This document shows, piece by piece, positions 1-8,726 of a stretch of DNA of 64,000 bases (its first letter is position 1; every line of letters begins with the position of its first letter). Source of the stretch: Amycolatopsis vastitatis (lineage in GTDB: Bacteria > Actinomycetota > Actinomycetes > Mycobacteriales > Pseudonocardiaceae); assembly GCF_002234595.1 (NCBI RefSeq), contig NZ_NMUL01000068.1:21029-85028 (forward strand), in the 5' to 3' direction. Both the position numbers and the translations under genes were made by a program. Under the pieces are notes generated by a model. It was not told the origin of the DNA. It saw only the letters and a program-made list of their open reading frames with translations, and ran no database searches.

Positions 1-453
1 GAGCCGCCGCGTGGACATGATCACGGCGTTGGCCCGCAGCAGCGGACCGGGTTCGGTGAGCGGAATGCAGGCTTGCTGCCCGACGAGCAGCGCCCGCCCG
101 GTGACCCCGACGACCAGCGCGAGCGCGGCGACCGCCGGAAGAGCGGTGGCATAGGCGAAGACGACGAGCCCGGCGGTGGCAAGGTTGCCGAGCACGAGCC
201 AAGCCCGCGCGGGGAGCCGGTCGATCAGCGTGCCCCCGGCGATCGCACCGACCAGGTTGCCCGCACTGAAGGCGACGAGAACGAAGCCCACGGTCCGCGC
301 GGACCCGGTGGAGACGTACAGGTCGGCGATGAACGCCACGAAGAACAGGACATCGCCGAACTCGGACAGCCCGGCACCGGCGGCGAGAGCGACCAACCGG
401 GAGTTGACGCCTTTGCTGGCCGGCGGAGCGCTCGGTGCGTCGGGCGTCGTCAT
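1..453 (-). CDS. MFS permease, N-terminal part (runs off window)
   Basis: Only the first 151 residues are present; the gene continues beyond base 1. The reading frame starts at an ATG whose first codon is bases 453-451, preceded on the minus strand by a GAGAAG ribosome site. The peptide has hydrophobic helices beginning around residue 20 (SRLVALAAGAGLSEFGDVLF), a loop with GGTLIDRLPARAW around residues 73-85 that matches the conserved helix 2-3 loop of major facilitator permeases, and further helices. MFS proteins are proton- or solute-coupled membrane transporters, often drug exporters in actinomycetes. The substrate cannot be told. No partner gene is visible upstream. Confidence 0.8.
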   Translation of the reverse strand, partial: MTTPDAPSAPPASKGVNSRLVALAAGAGLSEFGDVLFFVAFIADLYVSTGSARTVGFVLVAFSAGNLVGAIAGGTLIDRLPARAWLVLGNLATAGLVVFAYATALPAVAALALVVGVTGRALLVGQQACIPLTEPGPLLRANAVIMSTRRL

Positions 454-822
454 GTCGGGGTCTTCTCACCGCCCAAGGTGCTGGTTGCCGGGCTTCGGTC
501 AGCGGTGGTGCGGTGTGACACGGGCGGGCCCCCTCGTTGCTCGGCACGTGTTCTTCGCGCTTTCCATGCTGCAGGCGGAGCCCGTCCCCTTCAACCTCGA
601 CGGGCGCGGGTGACGGCGGGGCTGGTGGCGGGGCGGTTCGCCAGCGGGTGGGAGGCGGGCTGGATTTGCGAGGTCGCTCGCCGTCGCTGAGCAACTGGCT
701 GAGGCCGCGTTGTGTGCCTCTGGCGGAGAACGGCCGGAGTTCGCGGAGTTCGGCGATCCGGCGTTGACGCATGTGGGTGTGGGCCCGTAGCCGTGTGGCT
801 GCGGGCCTGTCCCATGCTGTGG
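454..822. other. Gene-free interval between MFS and DUF222/HNH genes
   Basis: No supported coding frame lies here; reading frames across it are short, arginine-rich shadows. The interval holds the leader of the leftward MFS gene at its left end and, at its right end, a terminator-like hairpin that follows the HNH gene (listed separately). Nothing else is recognisable. Confidence 0.5.
782..807 (-). terminator. Hairpin terminator after DUF222/HNH gene
   Basis: Arms 782-792 and 797-807 pair over 11 positions with one G-U pair and a 4-base loop (GTGT). It lies 15 bases past the stop of the leftward DUF222/HNH gene. No long U tract follows, which is usual for actinomycete terminators. Confidence 0.55.
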
Positions 823-2052
823 TTATGCCGCGAAGGGCAAGGGTTGGTGCAGGTTGTTGCGCCTCGGTTTTCGACGCTTGTCCAAGAACACCGGAGGTAA
901 GAACTCCGGGAGACCGTCAGCGGCGATCCGGACCTCCCACCCCGAGCGGTGCAGCAGCCGATGGTGGTGGGCGCACATCAGCACTAGATTGCCCAGCTCC
1001 GTCGGACCACCATCCGCCCAGTGACGGATGTGGTGACCGTGGCAGTGCCGAGGTGGCCGATGACACCCCGGGAAGGCACAGCCCCGATCACGCAGGTACA
1101 GGGCGTGGCGGATCGCTCGGGGCACCAGGCGACGCAGACGCCCCACATCGAGAGGTTCACTGCGGGTGCCGAGGACGGCGGGAATGATCATGCAGTCGCA
1201 GGCGTGCAGCCGGGCTTCGGCGGCGGAGATCGTTCCGGTATCGCCGAGGAGGGCGGTGCCGATACCGGTCTTCAGGTCGGTCAGGGAGACCGCGACCATC
1301 ACGTGGGCGCGGTCCCCGGCCTGCATCGGCAGGTCCGGGGTGTTCAACGCCAGGTCGATCGCGTCGGAGAAGGCGTCGCCGTAGCGTTCCTGCGGCGACC
1401 GCAAATCCGGGCCCTCGCCGGCGGGGCGGCGCTGGGCCAGCGAATCCAGCAGGGCGCTGGCGCGGGCACCGGTCTCGTCATCGAGCTTGCCGTTAATCTC
1501 CCAGATCCCGGTCCGTTTCCGCCGCAGGGAGAGTTCCCGGGTCGGGGTGGCCGGTTCGGTGTCATCGGGTTCCGCACCATCGGGGTCGAGGTGGGCCAGG
1601 ATCCGGGCGCCGAGCGCGGCGACCTGCCGATGCCCCGCCTCGGCGGCGAAGGTCAGCAGATGCCGCTCGGCGCCCTCCCGGTGTTCGGGTGGGATGTCCT
1701 GCAGGACCCCGGCAATCACGTCGATCATCGGGTTGCTCAGCTGTCCCGACCGGGCCACCACCCCCGTCGCGGCCGCGACCGCCGGAATCGGGGTGCCATC
1801 CAGGCTCAGGCCGGGGTTGACCGCCCGTGCCCGCTTCACCATCCGCTCGGCCGAAGATTTCGGGACATCCGCGAGATGCTCCAGCAACCGGGGAACCGAC
1901 CGGTAGCCGAACAGCTCCAGCACACCCCGCTGCTCGATCTCGACCAGCAGCGCACCGAGTTCGGCTTCGGCGGACCGGATGCACGCGAACAGCGCACCGA
2001 TGCGGTCGGCCAGGGCCACCGCATCGGACTGCCAGAGCGCGTGTTCGGTCAT
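823..2052 (-). CDS. DUF222 / HNH endonuclease (13E12-repeat family)
   Basis: A 409-residue protein with an N-terminal DUF222 region (about residues 10-290) and a C-terminal HNH nuclease module. The HNH signature is visible as CAFPGCHRPPRHCHGHHIRH, then ELGNLVLMCAHHHRLLH, giving the zinc-binding cysteines and the metal-binding and catalytic histidines. This architecture is the multi-copy actinobacterial 13E12 repeat family; members are thought to be DNA nucleases of mobile or selfish character, but the biological role is not established. The gene stands alone, flanked by a hairpin downstream and a long inverted repeat upstream (2165-2229). It is full length for the family. It is not an intron-borne homing nuclease as far as the flanks show. 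Confidence 0.85.
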   Translation of the reverse strand: MTEHALWQSDAVALADRIGALFACIRSAEAELGALLVEIEQRGVLELFGYRSVPRLLEHLADVPKSSAERMVKRARAVNPGLSLDGTPIPAVAAATGVVARSGQLSNPMIDVIAGVLQDIPPEHREGAERHLLTFAAEAGHRQVAALGARILAHLDPDGAEPDDTEPATPTRELSLRRKRTGIWEINGKLDDETGARASALLDSLAQRRPAGEGPDLRSPQERYGDAFSDAIDLALNTPDLPMQAGDRAHVMVAVSLTDLKTGIGTALLGDTGTISAAEARLHACDCMIIPAVLGTRSEPLDVGRLRRLVPRAIRHALYLRDRGCAFPGCHRPPRHCHGHHIRHWADGGPTELGNLVLMCAHHHRLLHRSGWEVRIAADGLPEFLPPVFLDKRRKPRRNNLHQPLPFAA

Positions 2053-2164
2053 AACTCAAGATTACCGGCAATCGAACACCTGTCATCACACGAACAGGTA
2101 GCAACAAAGCAGAACTGTCACAGCGGCGGAACACCCCACGAAAGAGGCGGCAGAGGGACTCGAT

Positions 2165-2229
2165 GCGTGGGGAATCGGCGCTGGCGACCACAAGGACAAG
2201 CAACCACGACAAGCGCCGATTTCCCACGC
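2165..2229. repeat. 18-bp inverted repeat with 29-nt loop
   Basis: Arms 2165-2182 and 2212-2229 are complementary over 18 positions with a single mismatch that would be a G-U pair in RNA. The loop is 29 bases. It lies between the stop of the leftward Lrp gene (2263) and the start of the HNH gene (2052), so it could end the Lrp transcript, fold in an HNH leader, or mark an old mobile-element boundary. Confidence 0.6.
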
Positions 2230-2262
2230 CACGGCGAAGCCGCATCTTGAAACCCAGGAACG

Positions 2263-2721
2263 TCAATTCCCCCGAGACCACGATTCCAAGGCGATCAGAG
2301 TCTTCGTACCGGTAACCTGATGATGCCGCCGAATCTCATCGATGGTTTTCTGCAGATGAGCCATATCCCGAACGCGCAGCCAAACGAGCGCATCCGGATC
2401 ACCGGCGATCGTGAACACCGCCTGAGCCTCGGGCATCCGGGTGGTCGTGTGCAGGATCTCGTCGACCTTCGTGTTGCCGACGAAGCGAAGCTCGGTGAAC
2501 GCCTCGATCCCCCAACCCAGCTTGGCGTGGTCGACCTGGACGGTGAACCCGGTGATCACCCCGGTCTCCCGCAGCCGGTCGATGCGCCGCTTGACGGCGG
2601 CCGTCGACAGCGTGACGCGGCCGGCGATGTCGGACAGCGTCCGGCGGGCGTCCTCGCGCAGCAGGCCGAGGATCTCGTGATCGGTGGCGTCGAGCAGCTC
2701 TTCAGGCATGCGCTCCAGCAT
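2263..2721 (-). CDS. Lrp/AsnC family transcriptional regulator
   Basis: A 152-residue Lrp/AsnC regulator. The N-terminal helix-turn-helix is visible (LLREDARRTLSDIAGRV then STAAVKRRIDRLRETGVI), followed by the RAM ligand-binding domain (EAFTELRF, AVFTIAGDPDALVWLRVRD). These proteins form octamers and sense amino acids or 2-oxo acids. It is divergently transcribed from the indolepyruvate ferredoxin oxidoreductase gene with about 140 bases between them, so it very likely controls that gene in response to an aromatic or branched-chain amino acid. The start is uncertain: ATG codons at 2721 and 2709 are both possible, and an in-frame TTG lies at 2733. The inferred regulon is not proven by the sequence. 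Confidence 0.85.
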   Translation of the reverse strand: MLERMPEELLDATDHEILGLLREDARRTLSDIAGRVTLSTAAVKRRIDRLRETGVITGFTVQVDHAKLGWGIEAFTELRFVGNTKVDEILHTTTRMPEAQAVFTIAGDPDALVWLRVRDMAHLQKTIDEIRRHHQVTGTKTLIALESWSRGN

Positions 2722-2860
2722 AGCGAAACGCAAAAATCAGGACCAATCGAAGCAAAGGACTGCTGAAAGTTGCGTCCAAAGCACCAAAACAGCACAGCCT
2801 GTTGCGCGCCTGTGGCCCACGTCGCACTGTGCCCGAAAGCCGAGGCGAAGGGAGCGCGCC

Positions 2861-5800
2861 GTGGAGACGTTCACGCTGGAGGACCGCTATCTGCGGGAGG
2901 CGGGGACCGTGCACCTGACCGGGGTCCAGGCCCTGGTCAGGCTGCTGTTCGACCGCGTCCGCCACGACCGCGCGCTCGGCGGCGACCCCGCCGTGTTCGT
3001 CTCCGGCTACGAAGGCTCGCCGCTGGCCGGGTACGACCTCGAACTCGGCCGCCGCGCGACGCTGCTGGAGAAGCACGACGTCGTGCACCGGCCCGGCCTC
3101 AACGAGGAGCTGGCCGCCACGTCGGTCATGGGCAGCCAGCTCGTCGCGAGTGCCGGTGGACGAAGGGGTGTCACCGGCTTCTGGTACGGCAAGGCGCCCG
3201 GCCTCGACCGGGCCTCCGACGCCCTCCGCCACGCCAACCTGGCCGGCACCGACCCGCGCGGCGGCGCCGTCGCGCTCGTCGGCGACGATCCCAACGCGAA
3301 GTCGTCGACCGTTCCCTGCGCGTCCGAGCTCGCCCTCGCCGACCTCGCCATCCCGATCTTCTACCCCGCCGACCCTCAGGACGTCCTCGACCTGGGGATG
3401 CACGCGGTCGAGCTGTCGCGGGCCAGCGGGCTGTGGACGTCGATGAAGATCGTCGCGAACGTCGCCGACGCGTCCGGCACCGCGACCGTGAGTCCACAGT
3501 GGACCGTGCCGGAAATCGGGAAGGCCTACCGGCACGCCCCGACGTCACGACTCCTCGGCGCAAGCCTCGCCGAACTGGAACGCAGCCTCTTCACCGTCCG
3601 GCTGCCGCTCGCCCTCGAATACCTGCGCGCGAGCGGGATCAACCGGATCACCGCCCGCGGACCGGCCGACCGGATCGGCATCGTCTCCGCCGGAAAGTCC
3701 TATTTGGACCTCCAGCAGGCACTGCGCACGCTCGGTCTGGACGAGGAAAAGCACGGCATCCGCATCCTCAAGCTCGGCGCGATCCACCCGCTCGAACCGG
3801 GCATCGTCCGCGAGTTCGCCGACGGCCTCGACGAGATCGTCGTCGTCGAAGAGAAGCGCGCGTTCGTCGAAACCGCGCTCAAAGAGGTCCTCTACGGCGT
3901 TCCCGGCGCACCGAGGATCACCGGCAAGAAGGACCTCGACGGCCGGACGCTGTTCACCGAGCTCGGCGAGCTGGACCCGGACGGCATCGCCGCCGGCCTG
4001 GCCAAACGCCTGCCCGAAGGCATCCCGTCGGTCGACGCGTACCGGGGACGCCGTCGCCGCGAGCGCATCTCGGTCCCGCTGCTCGCGCGGACGCCGTACT
4101 TCTGCTCGGGCTGCCCGCACAACTCGTCGACGAAGGTCCCGGAAGGCACGCTGGTCGGCGGCGGCATCGGCTGCCACACCATGGCCCTGTTCATGGAGCC
4201 GGACCAGGTCGGCACCGTCCTCGGCGTGACGCAGATGGGCGGCGAAGGCACCCAGTGGATCGGCATGGCGCCGTTCGTCGAGGCTGACCACTTCGTCCAG
4301 AACATCGGCGACGGCACGTTCACCCACTCCGGCAGTCTCGCCGTGCGCGCGGCGGTCGCCGCCGGGGTCAACGTCACGTACAAGCTGCTCTACAACTCCG
4401 CCGTGGCGATGACCGGCGGCCAGGACGCGGTCGGCGGGCTGCCGGTCGAAAAGGTCGCGGAGCTGCTGCTCGTCGAAGGGGTGAAGCGGGTCGTGATCAC
4501 CAGCGACGCACCGGCGAAGCGCCGGAAGCTGCCTGCCGGCGTCGAGGTCCGCGACCGCTCGGAACTCCTGGCCACGCAAGAGGAACTGGCCGCGATCAAG
4601 GGCGTCACCGTGCTCATCCACGAGCAGGAGTGCGCGGCCGAAAAGCGCCGGAAACGCCGTCGCGGCAAGCAGACCGCGCCCGCGACGCGCGTGGTGATCA
4701 ACGAGCGCGTCTGCGAGGGCTGCGGCGACTGCGGCACCAAGTCCAACTGCCTGTCCGTGCAGCCGGTGGCGACCGAGTTCGGCCGCAAGACCGCGATCCA
4801 CCAGTCGTCGTGCAACGTCGACTACTCCTGCCTCGCCGGCGACTGCCCGTCGTTCGTCACCGTCGTGCCGACCGGGCGCAAGCAGCGCCGGAAGCTCGCC
4901 GACCTGACCGCGGACGCCGTCCCGGCTCCGCCGATCGAGCCGAAGGACTTCACCGTGCGGATCACGGGCATCGGCGGCACCGGCGTGGTCACCGTGACAC
5001 AGATCCTCGCCACCGCCGCGGTGCTCGACGGACGGCACGTCCGCACGCTCGACCAGACCGGGCTCGCGCAGAAGGGCGGCGCCGTGGTCTCGGACCTGAA
5101 GGTGACGGCGGAACCGGTCGAGCAAGCCCCGAAGCTGGCCGCCGGGGAATGCGACCTCTACCTGGCGTGCGACGCGCTCGTCGGGGCGGACGCGGCGAAC
5201 CTCGCCGTGACCGACCCGGCCCGCACGACCGCCGTCGTCTCCACCACCCAGGTCCCGACCGGCCGGATGGTCGTCGACACGACGGTGTCCTTCCCGGACC
5301 CCGGCAGCGTCCTCGCGCCGCTGGAAACCGCGGCGGCACGCACCGTTTCGCTGGACGCCCGCGGCCTGGCCGAGACGCTCTTCGACGACGACCAGTTCGC
5401 CAACGTGCTGCAGCTGGGCGCCGCCTACCAGACCGGGGCCATCCCGCTCCCGGCCGCGGCCATCGAGCGGGCGATCGAGCTGAACGGCACCGCGGTCGCG
5501 GCGAACCTGCAGGCGTTCCGCCGCGGACGCCGGCTCGTCGCCGAGCCCGAAGCGCCCCGCCCGGCGCCGCGGCGTCCGGTCGCGCAACCCGCCGTGCGGG
5601 CGCTGGTCCACGCCGAGCCCGGGTCCGAACTGGCACGGCTGCTCGACATCCGGGTCCCCGACCTGGTCGCTTACCAGGACGAGGCCTATGCCCGCGCGTA
5701 CGCCGAGTTCGTCGAGCGGGTGCGGGTGCTGGAGGATGGGCCGACGGAGATCACCGAAGCCGTCGCGAAGCACCTGTACAAGCTGATGGCGTACAAGGAC

Positions 5801-6226
5801 GAGTACGAGGTCGCGCGGCTCTCGCTGGATCCGGCGTTCACCGCCGGGCTCGAGGAGGAGTTCGGCGACGGCACGCGGTACGCCTTCCGGCTGCACCCCC
5901 CGGTGCTGCGGGCGCTCGGGATGCGGCGCAAGATCAGCCTCGGCCCGTGGTTCCGGCCGGCTTTCCGGCTGCTGCACGCGCTGCGCCGGCTGCGTGGCAC
6001 CCGCCTCGACCCGTTCGGCCGGGCGCACGTCCGGCGGGTCGAGCGCGAGCTGATCGACGACTACCGCGGCGTGGTCCTGCGGGCGTTCCGGAGCCAGGAC
6101 CGGCAGCGGGTGCTCGCGCTCGCCGAACTCCCCGACGTCGTCCGCGGCTACGAAGACGTGAAGCTGGCGAACGTGGCCCGCTACCGCGAACGGCAGGCGG
6201 AAATCCTCACGCGCGCAGGTAACTGA
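2861..6226 (+). CDS. Indolepyruvate ferredoxin oxidoreductase, fused form
   Basis: A 1121-residue single-chain 2-oxoacid:ferredoxin oxidoreductase that decarboxylates aryl pyruvates (from Trp, Phe, Tyr) to acyl-CoA using TPP, Fe-S clusters and ferredoxin. The N-terminal pyrimidine-binding domain begins at VHLTGVQALVRLLFD. A cysteine motif CSGCPHNSST lies near residue 415 in the TPP-domain region. A ferredoxin-like cluster follows near residue 618 (CEGCGDC, then SNCLS, SSCNVDYSC). The gamma domain starts near residue 705 (GIGGTGVVTVTQILATAA; DQTGLAQKGGAVVSD). The GTG at 2861 is chosen because AAGGGAG precedes it; the frame is open further upstream but without homology. It is divergent from an Lrp regulator. 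Its last 20 bases overlap the end of the convergent response-regulator gene. Confidence 0.9.
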   Translation: METFTLEDRYLREAGTVHLTGVQALVRLLFDRVRHDRALGGDPAVFVSGYEGSPLAGYDLELGRRATLLEKHDVVHRPGLNEELAATSVMGSQLVASAGGRRGVTGFWYGKAPGLDRASDALRHANLAGTDPRGGAVALVGDDPNAKSSTVPCASELALADLAIPIFYPADPQDVLDLGMHAVELSRASGLWTSMKIVANVADASGTATVSPQWTVPEIGKAYRHAPTSRLLGASLAELERSLFTVRLPLALEYLRASGINRITARGPADRIGIVSAGKSYLDLQQALRTLGLDEEKHGIRILKLGAIHPLEPGIVREFADGLDEIVVVEEKRAFVETALKEVLYGVPGAPRITGKKDLDGRTLFTELGELDPDGIAAGLAKRLPEGIPSVDAYRGRRRRERISVPLLARTPYFCSGCPHNSSTKVPEGTLVGGGIGCHTMALFMEPDQVGTVLGVTQMGGEGTQWIGMAPFVEADHFVQNIGDGTFTHSGSLAVRAAVAAGVNVTYKLLYNSAVAMTGGQDAVGGLPVEKVAELLLVEGVKRVVITSDAPAKRRKLPAGVEVRDRSELLATQEELAAIKGVTVLIHEQECAAEKRRKRRRGKQTAPATRVVINERVCEGCGDCGTKSNCLSVQPVATEFGRKTAIHQSSCNVDYSCLAGDCPSFVTVVPTGRKQRRKLADLTADAVPAPPIEPKDFTVRITGIGGTGVVTVTQILATAAVLDGRHVRTLDQTGLAQKGGAVVSDLKVTAEPVEQAPKLAAGECDLYLACDALVGADAANLAVTDPARTTAVVSTTQVPTGRMVVDTTVSFPDPGSVLAPLETAAARTVSLDARGLAETLFDDDQFANVLQLGAAYQTGAIPLPAAAIERAIELNGTAVAANLQAFRRGRRLVAEPEAPRPAPRRPVAQPAVRALVHAEPGSELARLLDIRVPDLVAYQDEAYARAYAEFVERVRVLEDGPTEITEAVAKHLYKLMAYKDEYEVARLSLDPAFTAGLEEEFGDGTRYAFRLHPPVLRALGMRRKISLGPWFRPAFRLLHALRRLRGTRLDPFGRAHVRRVERELIDDYRGVVLRAFRSQDRQRVLALAELPDVVRGYEDVKLANVARYRERQAEILTRAGN

Positions 6227-6833
6227 GCATCGACTGGGTTTCGTCGGGGACGCGCAGCTTCGCGCTGACGTCCCCGGCGTGCCGCCGCGCGGCCTCGGTG
6301 CCGATGCCGAGCAGCCGCCCGATCGTCGGCACCGAGTGGCCTTCGGCCAGCAAGGCCACGACCTCGCGTTCGCGCTCGGTGAGCGTCGCCACCGGGTCGC
6401 CGGGCCGCGGCCTGGCCAGCTGGACGGCGACGACGTCCCGGTCCAGCACCGTGCCCCCGGCGGCGACGCGCCGCAGCGCGTCGAGGAACTCGTCGGGCTT
6501 GCCCACCCGCTCCTTCAGCAGGTACCCGGCTCCCCCGCCGCCGGCGGCCAGGAGGTCACCCGCGTAGCCGTCCTCGACGAACGCCGAAAGCGCGAGGATC
6601 GCCAGGCCCGGCACCCGGCGACGCGCCTCGAGAGCAGCGCGGAGCCCTTCGTCGGTGAACGTCGGCGGCATCCGGACGTCGACGACGGCCAGGTCCGGCG
6701 CCGCCGCCTCGACCGACGTCACCAGGTCGCCGGGGTGGTCCACGGCGGCGACGACGTCGAAGCCTTCGCTGCGCAGGAGCAGCACCAGCCCCTCCCGCAG
6801 CAGGGCGTCGTCCTCCGCGATCACGATGCGCAC
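6207..6833 (-). CDS. LuxR/NarL-type response regulator
   Basis: A 208-residue two-domain response regulator. The receiver has the acidic pocket near the start (IAEDDALLREG) and the phosphoacceptor Asp in DLAVVDVRMPP (about residue 52), with the conserved Lys in GYLLKERVG. The C-terminal LuxR helix-turn-helix reads LTEREREVVALLAEGHSVPT and runs to the end. The recognition helix (TEAARRHAGDVSAKL) departs from the usual TVxxHxxxIxxKL pattern. No histidine kinase is adjacent; the gene upstream on the same strand, 64 bases away, encodes an ATPase-like protein that could be its partner. Its 3' end overlaps the convergent oxidoreductase gene by 20 bases. Confidence 0.85.
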   Translation of the reverse strand: MRIVIAEDDALLREGLVLLLRSEGFDVVAAVDHPGDLVTSVEAAAPDLAVVDVRMPPTFTDEGLRAALEARRRVPGLAILALSAFVEDGYAGDLLAAGGGGAGYLLKERVGKPDEFLDALRRVAAGGTVLDRDVVAVQLARPRPGDPVATLTEREREVVALLAEGHSVPTIGRLLGIGTEAARRHAGDVSAKLRVPDETQSMLSYLRA

Positions 6834-6897
6834 GGCGGCTGCCTCCTCCCGTCCACGTCATCCCTGCCTGGATGTACGGACGCGCGGGCGGAACCGT

Positions 6898-7404
6898 TCA
6901 GCTGTCGCCGGACCAGCCGCTCAGCCGGGTCAGCAGGCGCTCGAGCACCTGCGGGTCCGCGGCCACCGGGTCGCCGGAGACCGGCTCGTCGACCAGGGTC
7001 CGGCGGTCCTGCCGCCGCGGCAGGCGCACCTGCCGCGCGGTCATCCCGCCGGGCAGCGGCAGCTCGCACCACGTCGTGCGGCCGCCGCCGTCGGCGGGCG
7101 AGACGCCGACCCGCTCGCCGAGCCGGGCCTGCGGTTCCGCCAACCCGGGCACGTCGTCGTCGACCTCGATGGAAAGCACCTCGGCGCGGAGCCGCAGCCG
7201 CAGCGTGACGAAGGCCGGCGCCTTCGGGTCACTGGCGTCGATCACGGCCTGGACCAGCCGTTTCGCGGTGCCGGTCACCTGCTCCAGCATGGGCATGAGT
7301 GACCAGTCGGTGAGAATCAGGCGGACGAAGAGCTCCGTCACCGGCAGCGCGCTGGGCTGCGCGACGAGCCGGATGTCGTCCATCTGGGAGGTGTGCGCGC
7401 TCAA
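6898..7404 (-). CDS. Probable HATPase-like / anti-sigma-type protein
   Basis: A 168-residue protein with features of a divergent GHKL ATPase: AKRLVQAVIDASDP could be the N-box region, and LSIEVDDDVPGLAE could be a weak G1 box. The canonical ExxxN and DxGxG residues are not clear, so ATP binding is uncertain. The TTG at 7404 is preferred because GAGGAAGG lies 7 bases upstream of it; an in-frame ATG at 7383 has no ribosome site. It precedes the response-regulator gene by 64 bases on the same strand and probably shares a transcript. It may be a degenerate kinase or an RsbW-type protein. The function is inferred from weak pattern similarity only. Confidence 0.5.
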   Translation of the reverse strand: MSAHTSQMDDIRLVAQPSALPVTELFVRLILTDWSLMPMLEQVTGTAKRLVQAVIDASDPKAPAFVTLRLRLRAEVLSIEVDDDVPGLAEPQARLGERVGVSPADGGGRTTWCELPLPGGMTARQVRLPRRQDRRTLVDEPVSGDPVAADPQVLERLLTRLSGWSGDS

Positions 7405-7525
7405 CCCTGACCTTCCTCACCCAGGTGTGGCCGTTCCGGGTCCAGCATCTTGCCACCCGGCACCCGCGGCACGGTACCGGCCGGGCCGGCGTCGCCACCT
7501 TCGGGGCCACCCCGAGCGCGCCGGG

Positions 7526-8167
7526 TCAGACGCGGGCCGGCACCCACAGCTCGTCGATGGCGCGTTCCGCCGCCGCGAGACTCTCCTCGGCGAGGGGAAT
7601 GAGCTCCGCGAGAGCCGGGCGGACCGGCGCCAGCGTCAGCTCCGCCGTGATGAACCGCGGCTCCAGCCCGGTCAGCGAGACGCCGTGGGACAGCCACTGC
7701 TGGGCGTGGTCCCAGCCTTCGCGGGGCGTGCCTTCGCCGTACCCGCCGCCGCGGGAGGCCAGCACGATGAACTCCCGGCCGCCGAGCAGGCCGGCGTACG
7801 TCTCGGGGTCGACCGAAAGGCCCGGGGCGATGAGGTGGTCCGCCCATGCCTTGACGCTGCTCGGCGGCCCGAAGTTGTACAGCGGCAGGCCCAGCAGCAC
7901 CGCGTCGGCCGCTTTCACTTCGCCGACGATCTCCACGGTTCGGGCCCAGGTCGCCGCCTGCTCCGGGGTGTGCTGCTCCGGCGGCACCCGGCCGGCCAGG
8001 CCGCCGGCCGCGTCGAGGTGGGGCAGCGGGTCCGCGCCCAGGTCGCGGTAGGTGACCGTGCCGTCGGGGTGCGCGGCCCGCCACGCCGCCGCGGCCCGCG
8101 CGGTGAGGCGGCGGCTCACCGAACCGTCGCCCTGGATGCTCGAGTCGATGTGCAGGAGATGTGCCAT
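7526..8167 (-). CDS. azoR: FMN-dependent NADH-azoreductase
   Basis: A 213-residue flavodoxin-fold quinone/azo reductase. It begins MAHLLHIDSSIQGDGSVSRR, with the FMN phosphate-binding loop, then LGLPLYNFGPPSSVKAWADH around residues 95-115, which is the AzoR flavin-contact motif, and ASRGGGYGEG. It reduces quinones or azo compounds with NADH in the cytoplasm and protects from electrophile stress. It is divergent from a MarR gene 82 bases away, the typical arrangement in which the MarR protein represses the reductase until a quinone or thiol-reactive compound is present. The ATG at 8167 matches the family start; a longer frame runs antisense to the MarR gene and is not credible. Confidence 0.9.
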   Translation of the reverse strand: MAHLLHIDSSIQGDGSVSRRLTARAAAAWRAAHPDGTVTYRDLGADPLPHLDAAGGLAGRVPPEQHTPEQAATWARTVEIVGEVKAADAVLLGLPLYNFGPPSSVKAWADHLIAPGLSVDPETYAGLLGGREFIVLASRGGGYGEGTPREGWDHAQQWLSHGVSLTGLEPRFITAELTLAPVRPALAELIPLAEESLAAAERAIDELWVPARV

Positions 8168-8204
8168 GTCGTTAGCCACCCATAGATCGTTGGTGTTGGA
8201 CAAA

Positions 8205-8246
8205 CTATTGATAGCACATCGACCATTGCTGTGCCCATATACTGGG
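8205..8246. promoter_or_regulatory. Candidate MarR operator region
   Basis: The azoreductase-MarR intergenic region has two short dyads: CTAT-TG-ATAG at 8205-8214 and CCCA-TATAC-TGGG at 8234-8246. The second lies directly in front of the MarR start (8250). This is where a divergent, autoregulated MarR operator would be expected. The dyads are seen; binding is inference. Confidence 0.35.
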
Positions 8247-8249
8247 CGC

Positions 8250-8723
8250 ATGACCTCGCTGCCGGTCGTCAACCAGCCGCCCCACCGGTGCGGTGCGCTG
8301 GTCGACCACCTCGCCCGCCGGCTGCGGCTGCGCAGCGAGTCGGTGCTGGCCCCGCTCGGGCTGCGGCCGCGGCACCTCATCGCGCTCACCGTGCTGCGCG
8401 ACCAGGGCGGCAGCTCGCAGCAGGATCTGGCGAAGATCCTGGAAATGGACGGCACCAACGTCGTCACCCTGCTCAACGAGCTCGAGACCGAGGGCCTGAT
8501 CGAGCGGCGCCGCTCCCCCGCGGACCGCCGCCGCCACCTCGTCGAGCTCACCGACGTCGGCGCGAAGCTGCTCGTGCGCGCCGAGTTCGCGCTCACCGCG
8601 GTCGAGGACGAGGTGTTCCACGCCCTCAGCCACGACCAGCGCGAGACGCTCTACGAGCTCCTGCAGCAGGCCGCCAGCAGGACCGGCGTGGAAGCCTGCC
8701 GGGAAAACACCGCCGGCTGCTGA
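8250..8723 (+). CDS. MarR family transcriptional regulator
   Basis: A 157-residue winged-helix regulator. The MarR core is visible: LGLRPRHLIALTVLRDQGGS, then SQQDLAKILEMDGTNVVTLL (recognition helix), then the wing ERRRSPADRRRHLVELTDVG. Members are dimers that lose DNA affinity on binding phenolic ligands or on cysteine oxidation; this protein has only C-terminal cysteines (EACRENTAGC), which might be sensors. It is divergent from the azoreductase gene. The ATG at 8250 is chosen because the frame upstream runs into the promoter region. Confidence 0.9.
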   Translation: MTSLPVVNQPPHRCGALVDHLARRLRLRSESVLAPLGLRPRHLIALTVLRDQGGSSQQDLAKILEMDGTNVVTLLNELETEGLIERRRSPADRRRHLVELTDVGAKLLVRAEFALTAVEDEVFHALSHDQRETLYELLQQAASRTGVEACRENTAGC

Positions 8724-8726
8724 GCT

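Noticed and set aside
823..2052. HNH protein as a homing endonuclease inside an intron
   Set aside because: No split host gene or intron structure flanks it; the DUF222-HNH architecture is the stand-alone 13E12 family.
3545..6028. 827-codon open frame on the minus strand opposite the indolepyruvate oxidoreductase
   Set aside because: It is the antisense shadow of a well-supported gene in high-GC DNA; its composition is Arg/Gly/Asp-rich with no domain.
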